DNA of 64,000 nt from Saccharopolyspora thermophila (GTDB lineage: Bacteria; Actinomycetota; Actinomycetes; Mycobacteriales; Pseudonocardiaceae). The notes below the pieces were generated by a model. That model was not told the DNA's origin and made no database searches. It saw nothing but the letters and a program-made list of their open reading frames with translations. The DNA is taken from positions 120,723-184,722 of the forward strand of contig NZ_BMMT01000012.1 of the NCBI RefSeq assembly GCF_014646075.1. Reading direction: 5' to 3'. Positions 9,280 through 18,733 of this stretch are shown here, piece by piece; position 1 is the first letter of the stretch, and every line of letters begins with the position of its first letter. The position numbers and the translations under genes were made by a program.

Positions 9280-11379
9280 TCAGCGGGAGGCGGCGACGAT
9301 CTGCTCGATCTCCAGCGCCGAGGCCAGCTCCCCGGCGTAGGGCCCCTGCACCAGGCTGACGCCGAACTCGCGCAGCCGGCGCGCCTGCAGCTCGGTGCGC
9401 ACCCCGCCGGCGATCACCGGGAAGTCCATCAGCTGCGCGGCGCCGACGGCGCAGCGCACGAGGTGCTCGTCCAGCGGGTCGGGGTCCGTCGGCTCGGCGA
9501 GCCGGTCCAGGTGGGGACCGTCGATGCGGATCCCGGACAGCGGCAGGTGGCGTAGCCGCCCCACGCCGCGGTAGTCGCCGCCGAACTCGTAGACGACCAA
9601 CCGGATGCCCATCTCGGCGAAGATCTCCAGGGTGTCCACCGGGTCACCCTGGTGATCGAACAGCGCGCGCTCCGGCAGGCACAGCGCCAGCGACCGCGGC
9701 GGCAGCCCGGTGCGCCGCAGGATGCCCTGCACGTCGGCCACCAGCTCCGGGTCCCGGCAGTGCCGCACCGACAGGTTCACCGCGGCCACCGGCGCGTCGT
9801 CGCCGAGCCGCTCCGCCCAACGGGCGGCGTGCCGGCACACCTGCTCCAGCACCCAGCTGCCGAGCCGGGTGATCAGACCGGTCTCCTCGGCCACCTCCAC
9901 GAACCGGTCAGCCCCCAGCTCGCCGAACTCCTCGTGGTCCCAGCGCACGTTGGCGCAGACCGCGACGAGCTTGCCGGTCTCCAGCCGCTGGACGGGTTCG
10001 TACTCGACGAACAGCTCGTTCTGGTCCAGGGCGGCGGGCAGCGCCGCGGACAGCCAGAAGCGGTGGCGGGCGGCCGCGTTGCGCTCGGGGTCGAACAGCA
10101 CCCACTGGGCCCGCCCGTCCCGCTTGGCCCGGTAGAGCGTGATGTCGGCGTCGCGGAGCAGCGCGTCCGCGTCGGTCCCGTCAACCTCGCGCTCCACGAT
10201 GCCGACGCTGGCCGAGGCGCTCAGCTCGTGGGAGCCGATCAGCACCGGCCGGGTGATCTCCCGCAGCAGCCGCTCGACCAGGTCAACGACCGCGGTGGCG
10301 CCCTGCGAGTCGGGCACCAGCACCACGAACTCGTCGCCGCCCATCCGCGCCGCGAGCGCGCCCTCGTCCTGGGTCACCACCTCCAGCCGCTGCGCGACCT
10401 GCCGCAGCAGGCGGTCGCCGATCGGGTGGCCGAGACTGTCGTTGACCGCCTTGAAGCCGTCCAGGTCGAAATAGCACAGCCCCACCCGGCGTCCCGGGTG
10501 GGTGCGCTCCAGCGCCTCGTCGAGGCTGGTCTGCAGCTGGGTGCGGTTGGCCAGCCCGGTCAGCGGGTCGTGGGTGGCCTGCCGCCGGAACTGCTCCTGG
10601 AGCATGTGGCGGTCGGTGATGTCCTCGTAGAGCAGCACGAGGTAGCCGGGTTCGCCGCCCGCGTCGCGCACCAACGATGCCGACAGTCGGGTCCACACGT
10701 GCGCGCCGTCGGACGCGGTGAAGCGGGTCTCCAGGAAGCCGTGACCGGCGTCCCCGGCGGCCAGTTCCGTGACGACGTCGGTGAGCGCGTCCAGCCACTC
10801 GTCGTCGACCAGTTCGAACACGGCGGCGCCGACGAGGTCGGCCTCGGCGCGGCGGAAGATCCGCGTCATCGCCGCGTTGACCTCCTCGATCACGCCGTCG
10901 CGGGTGACCACCGCGATGCCCAGCGCCGAGGCGGTGAACACCGCGCGGAACCGCGCCTCGCTGGCGCGCAGCGCCTCCTCGGCGGCGTCCCTGGCGTGCA
11001 GGACGGCCTGCTTGATCACTTCCTGCTCGTCGAACGTCTGCTCGCGCAGCCGCCCCGCGAAGCCCGCGGCCAGGTCGCCGAGGGCGGTGAACAACCGGTC
11101 GCGGCGCAGGCCGGGCACCAGCGCCGGCAGGTCGGCGGCGAACAGCCGCAGGGTGCGGGACAGCACCTCGGGGTTGGTGAAGTGGATCTGTACCAGTTCG
11201 GCACCCACGTCCAGCGCCGCACCGGGCGGGGACGCGCCGGTGAGCTCGCCGATGAGTCGGTCGACGCAGTCAGCGAGGTGCTGGACGATGTCAGCCCGGG
11301 CCAGCGGGACGTAGCTGGTGTGCACGATCTCCCGCTTCCAGCGCTGCGCGAACTCCAGTCGGTCCACTCTGGTGATCAC
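9280..11379 (-). CDS. PAS-GGDEF-degenerate EAL protein, probable diguanylate cyclase
   Basis: A protein of about 699 residues. An N-terminal region without clear homology is followed by a PAS sensor (about 130-250), a GGDEF domain with intact ARMGGDEFVVLV, and an EAL-type domain (about 425-690). The GGDEF signature supports cyclic di-GMP synthesis; the RxxD feedback-inhibition site upstream of it is missing. In the EAL domain the catalytic EAL triad is replaced by CAN, the usual AEGVET reads AGGVRT, and DDFG reads YEFG, so phosphodiesterase activity is unlikely. No membrane segment is seen, so it is probably cytosolic. The GTG at 11379 follows a GGGGCGGAAAC ribosome site. Confidence 0.85.
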   Translation of the reverse strand: MITRVDRLEFAQRWKREIVHTSYVPLARADIVQHLADCVDRLIGELTGASPPGAALDVGAELVQIHFTNPEVLSRTLRLFAADLPALVPGLRRDRLFTALGDLAAGFAGRLREQTFDEQEVIKQAVLHARDAAEEALRASEARFRAVFTASALGIAVVTRDGVIEEVNAAMTRIFRRAEADLVGAAVFELVDDEWLDALTDVVTELAAGDAGHGFLETRFTASDGAHVWTRLSASLVRDAGGEPGYLVLLYEDITDRHMLQEQFRRQATHDPLTGLANRTQLQTSLDEALERTHPGRRVGLCYFDLDGFKAVNDSLGHPIGDRLLRQVAQRLEVVTQDEGALAARMGGDEFVVLVPDSQGATAVVDLVERLLREITRPVLIGSHELSASASVGIVEREVDGTDADALLRDADITLYRAKRDGRAQWVLFDPERNAAARHRFWLSAALPAALDQNELFVEYEPVQRLETGKLVAVCANVRWDHEEFGELGADRFVEVAEETGLITRLGSWVLEQVCRHAARWAERLGDDAPVAAVNLSVRHCRDPELVADVQGILRRTGLPPRSLALCLPERALFDHQGDPVDTLEIFAEMGIRLVVYEFGGDYRGVGRLRHLPLSGIRIDGPHLDRLAEPTDPDPLDEHLVRCAVGAAQLMDFPVIAGGVRTELQARRLREFGVSLVQGPYAGELASALEIEQIVAASR

Positions 11380-11655
11380 GTTTCCGCCCCGCGACCCGCG
11401 GGCTGCGACCGACCAACCGACTCCTGGCGCATCTCCCCACCTGTCTCTCACGTGCCCTGCACCTGACGCTCGCCGCCGCTGCGACGCGCCGGGCAGCGGC
11501 TGGGTCGACGATCCCATCGTGATCTTACTGTCACGTACCGCACTCGGCCACGTACGCGGTGTGGGCGACCTCAGCAGCCCTTCCGCCTAACCTCGCCACC
11601 CGGCAGCGGGGGCGCCCTATGAGCATTGTCACCGGTCCGCATCGCGGGATCGGGG
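11380..11655. other. Left part of the intergenic region between the divergent GGDEF gene and fprA
   Basis: These bases form most of a 397-bp gap between two divergent genes. They must contain the promoter of the GGDEF gene, but I see no convincing coding sequence or RNA structure. Confidence 0.4.
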
Positions 11656-11676
11656 GTAAGGCATGCCTAAGCTTAC
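11656..11676. promoter_or_regulatory. Iron-box-like palindrome upstream of fprA
   Basis: The 21-bp stretch has outer arms GTAAG and CTTAC and contains AAGGCATGCCTAA, which resembles half of the DtxR/IdeR iron box (TTAGG..CCTAA type). About 12 of 19 positions agree with the consensus by eye. It lies about 100 bp before the fprA start, where an iron regulator could act on a ferredoxin reductase gene. Binding is inferred. Confidence 0.35.
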
Positions 11677-11776
11677 GGGGTCCCCGTGCACGTCCCGCGG
11701 ACCCACAACACCTGGGCGGACCGCGCGCGGGCCCAGTCGACCAGCGCCCGAGCGGGGCGCACAGTGAGGAGAGCGC

Positions 11777-13129
11777 ATGACCCGCCCGCTGCGAGTCGCG
11801 ATCGTCGGGGCCGGGCCGGCCGGTGTGTACGCCGCCGACACCCTGACCAAGTCCGAGACCCCGGTCGACATCGACCTGCTGGACCGGATGCCGGCTCCCT
11901 ACGGCCTGATCCGCTACGGTGTGGCCCCCGACCACCCGCGCATCAAGGGCATCGTCAGCGCGCTGCGACGGGTGATGGACAAGCCGGAGATCCGGTTTCT
12001 GGGCAACGTCGACTACGGCGTGGACATCAAGCTCGACGACCTGCGCCACCACTACGATGCGGTCATCTTCGCCACCGGCGCGGACCGGGACCGGCCGCTG
12101 GACATCCCGGGCATCGACCTGCCGCACAGCTACGGCGCGGCCGAGTTCGTCTACTGGTACGACGGCTACCCGGAGGCGCCGCGGGACTGGACGCTGGACG
12201 GCGAGCAGGTCGCGGTGATCGGCGCCGGCAACGTCGCGCTGGACGTGGCGCGGGTACTGGCCAAGCAGGCCGACGACCTGCTCAGCACCGAGATCCCGGA
12301 CAACGTCCACCGTGGTCTGAAAAACTCGCGGGTCACCGACGTGCACCTGTTCGCCCGGCGGGGCCCGGCGCAGGCCAGGTTCACCCCGCTGGAGCTGCGG
12401 GAGCTGGACCACCAGGACGACGTCGAGATCATCGTGCACCCCGAGGGCTTCGAGCTCGACCGGGCCAGCGAGGAGGCGATCCGTACCAACAACCAGGTGA
12501 AGACGATCGTCAAAACGCTGCAGGACTGGGCGCTGCGGGACCCGAAGCACGACACCGCGCGCCGGCTGCACCTGCACTTTCTGCGGGCGCCGGTGGCGGT
12601 GCTCGGCGACGAGCGGGTCGAGGGACTGAAGGTCGAGGTCATGGAGCTCACCGGCGACGGGACCGTGCGCGGCACCGGCGAGTACGAGACCTACCCGGTG
12701 CAGCAGGTCTACCGGGCGGTGGGCTACCTGAGCTCGCCGCTGGCGGACGTGCCGTTCGACCACGCGACGGGCACCGTGCCCAACGACGGCGGCCGGGTGC
12801 TGGACCTGGACGGTGAGCCCATACGGGGCGTCTACACCACGGGCTGGATCAAGCGCGGCCCGGTGGGCCTGATCGGCCACACGAAGGGCGACGCGCTGGA
12901 GACGATCACCCACCTGCTTGCGGACCGCGAGGCGCTGCCGCGGGCGGAGCAGCCGGAGCGGGACAGCGTCCTGCGGCTGCTCGACGAGCGTGGCGTGGCA
13001 TACACGACCTGGGAGGGCTGGGGCCGTTTGGACGCGCACGAGAAGGCGCAGGGCGAGGCCCGGGGCCGCGAGCGGATCAAGGTCGTCCCCCGCGAGGAGA
13101 TGGTGCGCATCAGCCGCGCCGAGAGCTGA
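11777..13129 (+). CDS. fprA: FprA-type NADPH-ferredoxin reductase
   Basis: This 450-residue flavoprotein passes electrons from NADPH to ferredoxin, supporting for example cytochromes P450. The FAD-binding motif VAIVGAGPAGVYAAD lies at residues 7-21 and the NADP-binding motif VAVIGAGNVALDVARVL near 147-163. The signature PYGLIRYGVAPDHPRIKG is diagnostic of the adrenodoxin-reductase-like FprA family. Length matches the mycobacterial enzyme. The ATG has GAGGAGAG upstream. No ferredoxin or P450 gene is next to it, so its partner is elsewhere. Confidence 0.94.
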   Translation: MTRPLRVAIVGAGPAGVYAADTLTKSETPVDIDLLDRMPAPYGLIRYGVAPDHPRIKGIVSALRRVMDKPEIRFLGNVDYGVDIKLDDLRHHYDAVIFATGADRDRPLDIPGIDLPHSYGAAEFVYWYDGYPEAPRDWTLDGEQVAVIGAGNVALDVARVLAKQADDLLSTEIPDNVHRGLKNSRVTDVHLFARRGPAQARFTPLELRELDHQDDVEIIVHPEGFELDRASEEAIRTNNQVKTIVKTLQDWALRDPKHDTARRLHLHFLRAPVAVLGDERVEGLKVEVMELTGDGTVRGTGEYETYPVQQVYRAVGYLSSPLADVPFDHATGTVPNDGGRVLDLDGEPIRGVYTTGWIKRGPVGLIGHTKGDALETITHLLADREALPRAEQPERDSVLRLLDERGVAYTTWEGWGRLDAHEKAQGEARGRERIKVVPREEMVRISRAES

Positions 13130-13433
13130 TCTGCACCAGGTGACGGGCATCTTCCGGACCGGCTCGCTCGGTCGGGAGGTGCCTGTCGCGCTTCCTCAGC
13201 CCCTCACCCCGTTCCAGATTTCGAACGCCGTGCGACCTGCCGTCCATGGGCGTACTACGGTGTAGGGGTCAGCACCCGTGGGTCCCCACCCTGGGTGAGG
13301 GCTTTCGAATCTAGGAAACCCCGGACGAGGCAGACGCCCAACTTCAGGCAAACCCGGAAACCCCGCCCTGGGGTGGGGATGTCCGGGTTCAGGCGAACTT
13401 GGGTGGTCGCATACCGCGCAGAAGGATGGCACG
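13130..13433. other. Intergenic region between fprA and the aldehyde dehydrogenase gene
   Basis: This 304-bp stretch holds several short imperfect GGGTGGGGA/TCCCCACC repeats but no credible reading frame. It presumably carries the terminator of fprA and the promoter of the dehydrogenase gene. Confidence 0.4.
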
Positions 13434-14894
13434 TTGACCGCGACACGGATTCCGGACACCAGCCCCGCCGAACTCGACACCGTTCTGCAGCGAGCCGCCG
13501 ACGTCGCCGGAAGCTTCGGCGAACTGCCGCCCGCCACCCGCGCCCGGCAGCTCGGCGCCGTCGCCGACGCCCTCGACGCCGCCGCCGGCGACCTGGTGCC
13601 ACTGGCCATGGCCGAGTCGCATCTCTCCGAGGCCCGGCTGACCGGCGAGCTCAAGCGCACCACCTTCCAGCTGCGGCTGTTCGCCGAGGTACTGGCGGAG
13701 GGCCGCTACCTGCAGGCCACCCTGGACCGCGCGGACCCCGGGTTCCCGCTGGGCGCCAAGCCGGACCTGCGGCGGATGCTGGTGCCGGTGGGTCCGGTCC
13801 TGGTGTTCGCCGCGAGCAACTTCCCGTTCGCCTTCTCCGTCGCCGGCGGCGACACCGCCTCCGCGCTGGCCGCAGGATGCCCGGTGGTGCTCAAGGCACA
13901 CCCCGGCCACCCGGAGCTGTCCGTGCGCACCGGCGAGGTCCTCGTCGAGGCGCTGCGCGCCTCCGGTGCTCCCGACGGCGTTTTCCGCGTCGTGCTCGGC
14001 TTCGAGACCGGCACGGCCGCCCTGCGGGACCCGCGGATCAGGGCGGCGGCCTTCACCGGCTCGGTGCCCGCCGGGCGGGCGCTGTTCGACATCGCGAACT
14101 CGCGGCCCACGCCGATCCCGTTCTTCGGCGAACTCGGTAGCCTGAACCCGGTGTTCGTCACGCCCGCGGCGGTGCGCGCCCGCGGCGAGGAGATCGCCAA
14201 GGGCTACGTCACCTCGTACTCGGGCAATGCCGGTCAGCTGTGCACCAAGCCGGGCCTGGTGTTCCTGCCCGCCGACCACGGGTTGGAGGACGTGCTGGTC
14301 GCCGAGTCGCAGGCCGTCGCGGCCCACCGGCTGCTCAACGAGCGGCTGCACGAGGGCTACTGCGGTCGCCGGGCAGCGGTCACCGGGGTGCCCGGGGTCC
14401 GGGTGCTCGCCGAGGGCAGCATCGACGACGGCGCGGTGCCGACGTTGCTGACCACCGACGTGGACACCCTGCTCGCCCACCGCGAGGAGCTGCTGGAGGA
14501 GGTGTTCGGCCCACTGTCCATCGTGGTCACCTACCGCTCGCCGGACGAGGCCCGCCGCGCCGCGGAAATCTTCGACGGGAACCTGACCGCGACGGTGCAC
14601 GCCGAACCCGAGGACACCGAGTTCGCCGCGAGCCTGGTGTCCCGGCTGCGCGAGCGCGTCGGGCGGCTGCTGTTCAACGGCTGGCCGACCGGGGTGGCGG
14701 TGTCCCCGGCGATGCAGCACGGCGGCCCGTATCCGGCCACCACCGACTCGCGATTCACCTCGGTGGGCACCGCGGCCATCGACCGCTTCCTGCGCCCGGT
14801 GACGTACCAGAACGTCCCGCAGGAGCTGCTGCCGGAAGCCCTCCGCGACGACAACCCGTGGGGCATCCCGCAGACCGTGCACGAACCGAAGTGA
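13434..14894 (+). CDS. Aldehyde dehydrogenase, alpha-ketoglutarate semialdehyde (2,5-dioxovalerate) dehydrogenase type
   Basis: The 486-residue protein belongs to the aldehyde dehydrogenase superfamily subgroup that oxidises 2,5-dioxovalerate to 2-oxoglutarate at the end of non-phosphorylative pentose or sugar-acid routes. Seen in the sequence are the cofactor-binding region VLVFAASNFPFAFSVAGGDT, the general-base region FGELGSLNPVFV, and the catalytic cysteine in GNAGQLCTKPGLVF. These blocks match the KGSADH branch better than classical ALDH. The start is TTG at 13434 behind GAAGGATGG. No pentose or aldarate genes are adjacent, so the substrate is inferred from family only. Confidence 0.82.
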   Translation: MTATRIPDTSPAELDTVLQRAADVAGSFGELPPATRARQLGAVADALDAAAGDLVPLAMAESHLSEARLTGELKRTTFQLRLFAEVLAEGRYLQATLDRADPGFPLGAKPDLRRMLVPVGPVLVFAASNFPFAFSVAGGDTASALAAGCPVVLKAHPGHPELSVRTGEVLVEALRASGAPDGVFRVVLGFETGTAALRDPRIRAAAFTGSVPAGRALFDIANSRPTPIPFFGELGSLNPVFVTPAAVRARGEEIAKGYVTSYSGNAGQLCTKPGLVFLPADHGLEDVLVAESQAVAAHRLLNERLHEGYCGRRAAVTGVPGVRVLAEGSIDDGAVPTLLTTDVDTLLAHREELLEEVFGPLSIVVTYRSPDEARRAAEIFDGNLTATVHAEPEDTEFAASLVSRLRERVGRLLFNGWPTGVAVSPAMQHGGPYPATTDSRFTSVGTAAIDRFLRPVTYQNVPQELLPEALRDDNPWGIPQTVHEPK

Positions 14895-14932
14895 CGACCG
14901 GGCCCGCCGGGTCCACTTCGGACCCGGCGGTC

Positions 14933-15757
14933 TCAGGCACGCCGGTACACCGCGACGGTCACCGACGCGGTCGCCGTGACCGGCTCCGGCACGGCCGCGA
15001 TCCGCTCCCGCAGTCGCCCCGGATCGGCGTGCCAGGCGCTCGGCCCCATTCCCACCACGGCCTCGGCGTCTGCCGCAGTGAGCGACAGCGGGAACCGGCA
15101 GACGCGCTGGGAGACCGGCTCGAACCGGTCGGCGAGCTGCTCGGACAGCCGCTGCTGCTTGCGCTCGTCGACCGCCAGCAGGTCCAGCGCCCCGACCAGC
15201 TCCGTGAGGTGATCGGAGTTCGGCACGACGACCACCAGCAGTCCGCCCGGGCGCAGCACACGATGCATCTCGGCGGCGTTGCGCGGCGCGAAGACGTTCA
15301 GCAGCGTTGAGGCCGCGCCGGTGCGCACCGGAAGCTGCTGCCACGCGTCCGCCGTCGCCGCGCCCATGCGCGCGTGGGCGCGGGCCGCTCGGCGGCAGGC
15401 GAACTTCGACACGTCCAGGGCCAACCCGGTGCGCTCCTGCGAGGCGTCCAGCACGCGGGCGAGGTAGTACCCGGTCCCGGCGCCGACGTCCACGACGCAG
15501 CCCTGGACACCGGCGAGCGCCGCCACGACCGCGTCGGCGATCGGCGCGTAGTGACCTCCGTCCAGGAAGGTCGCCCGCGCGGCCACCATCGCCGCGGTGT
15601 CGCCGACGACGCGCGTCCCGCCGGGCAGCAGGCTCACGTAACCCTGCCGCGCGATGTCGAACACGTGATTGGCCGGGCAGCGCAGGCTGGTGCCGTCCCG
15701 GTCCAGCCCGGCCCCGCAGTGCGGGCAGGCCAACACCCCCACGACGTCGTCCAGCAC
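14933..15757 (-). CDS. RlmA-like 23S rRNA (guanine-N1) methyltransferase
   Basis: The 274-residue protein begins with a zinc ribbon (CPHCGAGL followed by CPANHVFD within the first 35 residues) and continues with a Rossmann SAM-binding core (VVDVGAGTGYYLARVLD). This order is that of RlmA(I)/RlmA(II), which methylates G745 or G748 in 23S rRNA; in some actinomycetes this gives resistance to tylosin-type macrolides. Which guanine is modified cannot be told. The GTG at 15757 has GGAGGCGAGCT upstream. It is transcribed convergently to the dehydrogenase. Confidence 0.82.
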   Translation of the reverse strand: MLDDVVGVLACPHCGAGLDRDGTSLRCPANHVFDIARQGYVSLLPGGTRVVGDTAAMVAARATFLDGGHYAPIADAVVAALAGVQGCVVDVGAGTGYYLARVLDASQERTGLALDVSKFACRRAARAHARMGAATADAWQQLPVRTGAASTLLNVFAPRNAAEMHRVLRPGGLLVVVVPNSDHLTELVGALDLLAVDERKQQRLSEQLADRFEPVSQRVCRFPLSLTAADAEAVVGMGPSAWHADPGRLRERIAAVPEPVTATASVTVAVYRRA

Positions 15758-15898
15758 AGCTCGCCTCCACCCCGCACGTCCGGTCCGCGATCCTAGTCGC
15801 GGTGTTGCGCCGGTCCCGACCGCGCTCCCCGACCGCGCCGGGCCACACTGGGGTGGACGCCGGTGTCCGAGGGTGGAGCAGCTGGGGACGGTGGCGCG

Positions 15899-17311
15899 AT
15901 GTGGGACTGGTTGGCGGCCCCTGACTACTGGGCCGCGCGGTTCGCGGTGCAGCACCTGGTCGCGGTCGGGTACCTGCTGGGTTTCACCTGCGCCCTCCGG
16001 CAGTTCCGGGGTCTGCTCGGCGAACGCGGGCTGACCCCGATCTCCCGGTTCCTGGCGCGGGTGTCGTTCCGCGGCGCGCCGAGCCTGTTCCACCTGCACT
16101 ACTCCGACCGGTTCTTCGCCGCGGTGTGCTGGGTCGGCATCGCCGGGAGCGTCCTGGCGCTGGTCGCCGACCTCGGCCCGCTGTGGGCGTGGCTGGTGCT
16201 GTGGCTGCTGCTGTGGGTGCTGTATCTGTCGATCGTCAACGTGGGCCAGGTCTGGTACGCGTTCGGCTGGGAGTCACTGCTGCTGGAGACCGGGTTTCTG
16301 GTGGCCTTCCTGGGGCCCGGGTCGCTGGTGCCGCCCGCCCCGGTGCTGTGGCTGCTGGCCTGGCTGCTGTTCCGCGTGGAGTTCGGCGCGGGACTGATCA
16401 AGCTGCGCGGCGACACCTGCTGGCGGGACTTCACGGCGCTGTACTACCACCACGAGACGCAGCCGATGCCCGGCCCGCTGAGCCGCTGGTTCCACTGGCT
16501 CCCGCGTCCGCTGCACAGGATCGAGGTGCTGGCCAACCACGGCACCCAGCTGGGCGTGCCGTTCGTGCTGTTCGCCCCGCAACCGGCGTCCGGCGTGGCG
16601 GCACTGATCGTGGTGATCACGCAGCTGTGGCTGATGGTCAGCGGGAACTTCGCCTGGCTGAACTTCCTGACGATCGCCCTGGCGTGCTCGGTGATGGGAC
16701 CGTGGCTGCTGGGCCTGGTGACCCCCGCCCCGCCGCCGCTGGAGCCCCTGCCGGGGTGGTTCGCCGCTGTGGTGCTGATGCTGACCGCGGTGTTCGTCGT
16801 GCTCAGCTACTGGCCGGTGCGCAACATGCTGGGCCGCCGCCAGGTGATGAACCTCAGCTTCAACAAGCTGCACCTGGGCAACACCTACGGCGCGTTCGGC
16901 AGCGTCACCCGCACCCGCTACGAAGTGATCATCGAGGGGGCGGCCGAGGAGGGCGGGCCGTGGCGCGAGTACGAGTTCAGGGGCAAGCCCGGCGACCCGT
17001 ACCGCCGGCCGCCGCAGGTGGCGCCGTACCACCTGCGGCTGGACTGGCTGATGTGGTTCCTCGCGCTGTCGCCCAGCTACGGCCGCACGTGGCTGCCGGG
17101 GCTGGTGCTCGCGCTGCTGCGCAACGACGAGCACGTGCTGCGCCTGTTGCGGCGCAACCCGTTCCCGGACCGGCCCCCGGCCCTGGTTCGCGCCCAGCTG
17201 TACCGCTACCGGTTCACCACGCGGCGGGAACGCCGCGAGACGGGCGCCTTCTGGGTCCGCACCCGCATCGGCGACTTCATCCCACCACTGTCCCTGACCG
17301 ACCTAAGGTGA
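15899..17311 (+). CDS. Lipase maturation factor family membrane protein
   Basis: A protein of about 470 residues with several membrane segments in the first 310 residues (for example LVLWLLLWVLYLSIVNVGQV) and a soluble C-terminal part. The blocks VEFGAGLIKLRGDTCWRDFTALYYHHETQPMPGPLSRW (read in pieces) and the late NEYEFRGKPGDP-like YEFRGKPGDPYRRPPQVAPY are typical of the LMF1/LMF2 family. In animals these chaperone lipases in the ER; the bacterial role is unknown. The ATG at 15899 was preferred to a GTG 36 bases upstream because the protein then starts MWDWLAAPDYW, as in relatives. Confidence 0.82.
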   Translation: MWDWLAAPDYWAARFAVQHLVAVGYLLGFTCALRQFRGLLGERGLTPISRFLARVSFRGAPSLFHLHYSDRFFAAVCWVGIAGSVLALVADLGPLWAWLVLWLLLWVLYLSIVNVGQVWYAFGWESLLLETGFLVAFLGPGSLVPPAPVLWLLAWLLFRVEFGAGLIKLRGDTCWRDFTALYYHHETQPMPGPLSRWFHWLPRPLHRIEVLANHGTQLGVPFVLFAPQPASGVAALIVVITQLWLMVSGNFAWLNFLTIALACSVMGPWLLGLVTPAPPPLEPLPGWFAAVVLMLTAVFVVLSYWPVRNMLGRRQVMNLSFNKLHLGNTYGAFGSVTRTRYEVIIEGAAEEGGPWREYEFRGKPGDPYRRPPQVAPYHLRLDWLMWFLALSPSYGRTWLPGLVLALLRNDEHVLRLLRRNPFPDRPPALVRAQLYRYRFTTRRERRETGAFWVRTRIGDFIPPLSLTDLR

Positions 17312-17476
17312 TCCCCCCGCACCGGCCTCCTCCCCAGCCCCCCCCCGGGCACCAACATTGCGGCCAACGTGGGGGTCGGGACCCAAGTTTCGGTGGAGTT
17401 GGGGCGGCGGTGGGTGGTGGGCGTGTGTGTTTCTTGCGAGAGTGACCGCGTCAGGGGTGCGGGCGCTTGGTGTGGG

Positions 17477-18706
17477 TCACCAGGTTGGGCGTAGGGGCAT
17501 GCGGGATGCGGTGCCGTCCAGGCGGACGCCGAGTACCTGGTGCAGTTGGACGACGTTGCGCTCAAAGCCCAGGCGGGACGCCGCCATGTACAGCCGCCAC
17601 ACCCGGGCCCGGCTGAGCCCCACCTCGGTGACGGCCTCGTCCCAGTGCCGCTCCAGGTTCTCGCACCACCCGGCCAGGGTCAGCGCGTAGTGCTCGCGCA
17701 GGTTCTCCTCGTGGCGCACCTCGAACCCGTTGTCGTTCATCGCCGACACCAGGGTGCCCACCGGCTCCAGCTCCCCGTCCGGGAACACGTAGCGCCCGAT
17801 GAACCTGCCCGGCCGGGAACCGCGGCTGCCGTCGGGCCGGGTGATGCAGTGGTTGAGCAGCCGCCCGCCCGGTCGCAGCTTGTCGTGCAGGAACGAGAAG
17901 TACGACGGCAGCTGCGCCAGCCCGATGTGCTCGGTGAGTCCGATGGAGCTGACCGCGTCGAAACCGGTCTCGGTGACGTCCCGGTAGTCAAGATGACGCA
18001 CCTCGGCCAGGTCGGCCAGGCCGCGCTCGGCGATGGTCTTCTGCGCCCACTGCGCCTGCTGCCGCGACAGGGTCACGCCCAGCGCGCGGACCCCGTGGTG
18101 CTCGGCGGCGTGAATGACCATGCCGCCCCACCCGCAGCCGACGTCCAGCAGCCGCATGCCCTCGCGCAGGCCGAGCTTGCGCGCCACCAGGTCGTGCTTG
18201 GCGAACTGCGCCTCCTCCAGCGTGGCGGTCGCCGACGGGTAGACCGCGCAGGTGTAGGCCATCGACGGCCCCAGCACCCACTCGTAGAACCGGTTGGACA
18301 CGTCGTAGTGGTACGAGATGGACCGGCTGTCGCGGCGCCTGGAGTGCCGCCAGCCGCACGGCCGATGCTCGATGGCGGGAGGTTTCACCGGCCACCAGAA
18401 CCGGTATCCGGCCAGCTTCACCAGGAGTTCGCGGCGCAGTCCCGGCGGGATGTCCTCCAGCGCGACGGCCGGGAACGCCGACAGGGCGGTGTACATGTCG
18501 CCGTGCACCTCGATCGCCCCGCTGACGTAGGCGCGCGCGAGGCCCAGTTCGCCGGGCGCGGCGGCCAGGTGCGACAGCGCCAGCGGGGAACGGATCTCCA
18601 CGCGCACGTCCGATCCGGCCGGTCCGACCCGGCTGCCGTCGAAGGCGCTGATCTCGACCGGGGCGTCGCCCCCCAGGACGCGCGCGAACACCTCTGCCCA
18701 GCCCAT
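17477..18706 (-). CDS. tmsB: TmsB/BfaB-like SAM-dependent fatty-acyl methyltransferase (10-methylene fatty acid formation)
   Basis: The 409-residue protein is related to cyclopropane fatty acid synthases. It has the SAM motif LLDVGCGWGGMVIHAAE near residue 190 and the CFAS segment YHYDVSNRFYEWVLGPSMAYTCAV. The N-terminal part (VEIRSPLALSHLAAAPGELG) is that of the UfaA/TmsB group, which methylates oleoyl phospholipids to a 10-methylene product. The FAD enzyme gene tmsA lies 27 bases upstream in the same direction, the arrangement known for tuberculostearic acid synthesis. The ATG at 18706 follows AGGAGGACC. Function is inferred from family and pairing. Confidence 0.83.
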   Translation of the reverse strand: MGWAEVFARVLGGDAPVEISAFDGSRVGPAGSDVRVEIRSPLALSHLAAAPGELGLARAYVSGAIEVHGDMYTALSAFPAVALEDIPPGLRRELLVKLAGYRFWWPVKPPAIEHRPCGWRHSRRRDSRSISYHYDVSNRFYEWVLGPSMAYTCAVYPSATATLEEAQFAKHDLVARKLGLREGMRLLDVGCGWGGMVIHAAEHHGVRALGVTLSRQQAQWAQKTIAERGLADLAEVRHLDYRDVTETGFDAVSSIGLTEHIGLAQLPSYFSFLHDKLRPGGRLLNHCITRPDGSRGSRPGRFIGRYVFPDGELEPVGTLVSAMNDNGFEVRHEENLREHYALTLAGWCENLERHWDEAVTEVGLSRARVWRLYMAASRLGFERNVVQLHQVLGVRLDGTASRMPLRPTW

Positions 18707-18733
18707 CAACGGTCCTCCTCGCCACGCCGTCCG

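Noticed and set aside
13389..15848. An 819-codon minus-strand frame opposite the aldehyde dehydrogenase
   Set aside because: Antisense opening caused by high GC; the plus-strand dehydrogenase has all catalytic motifs.
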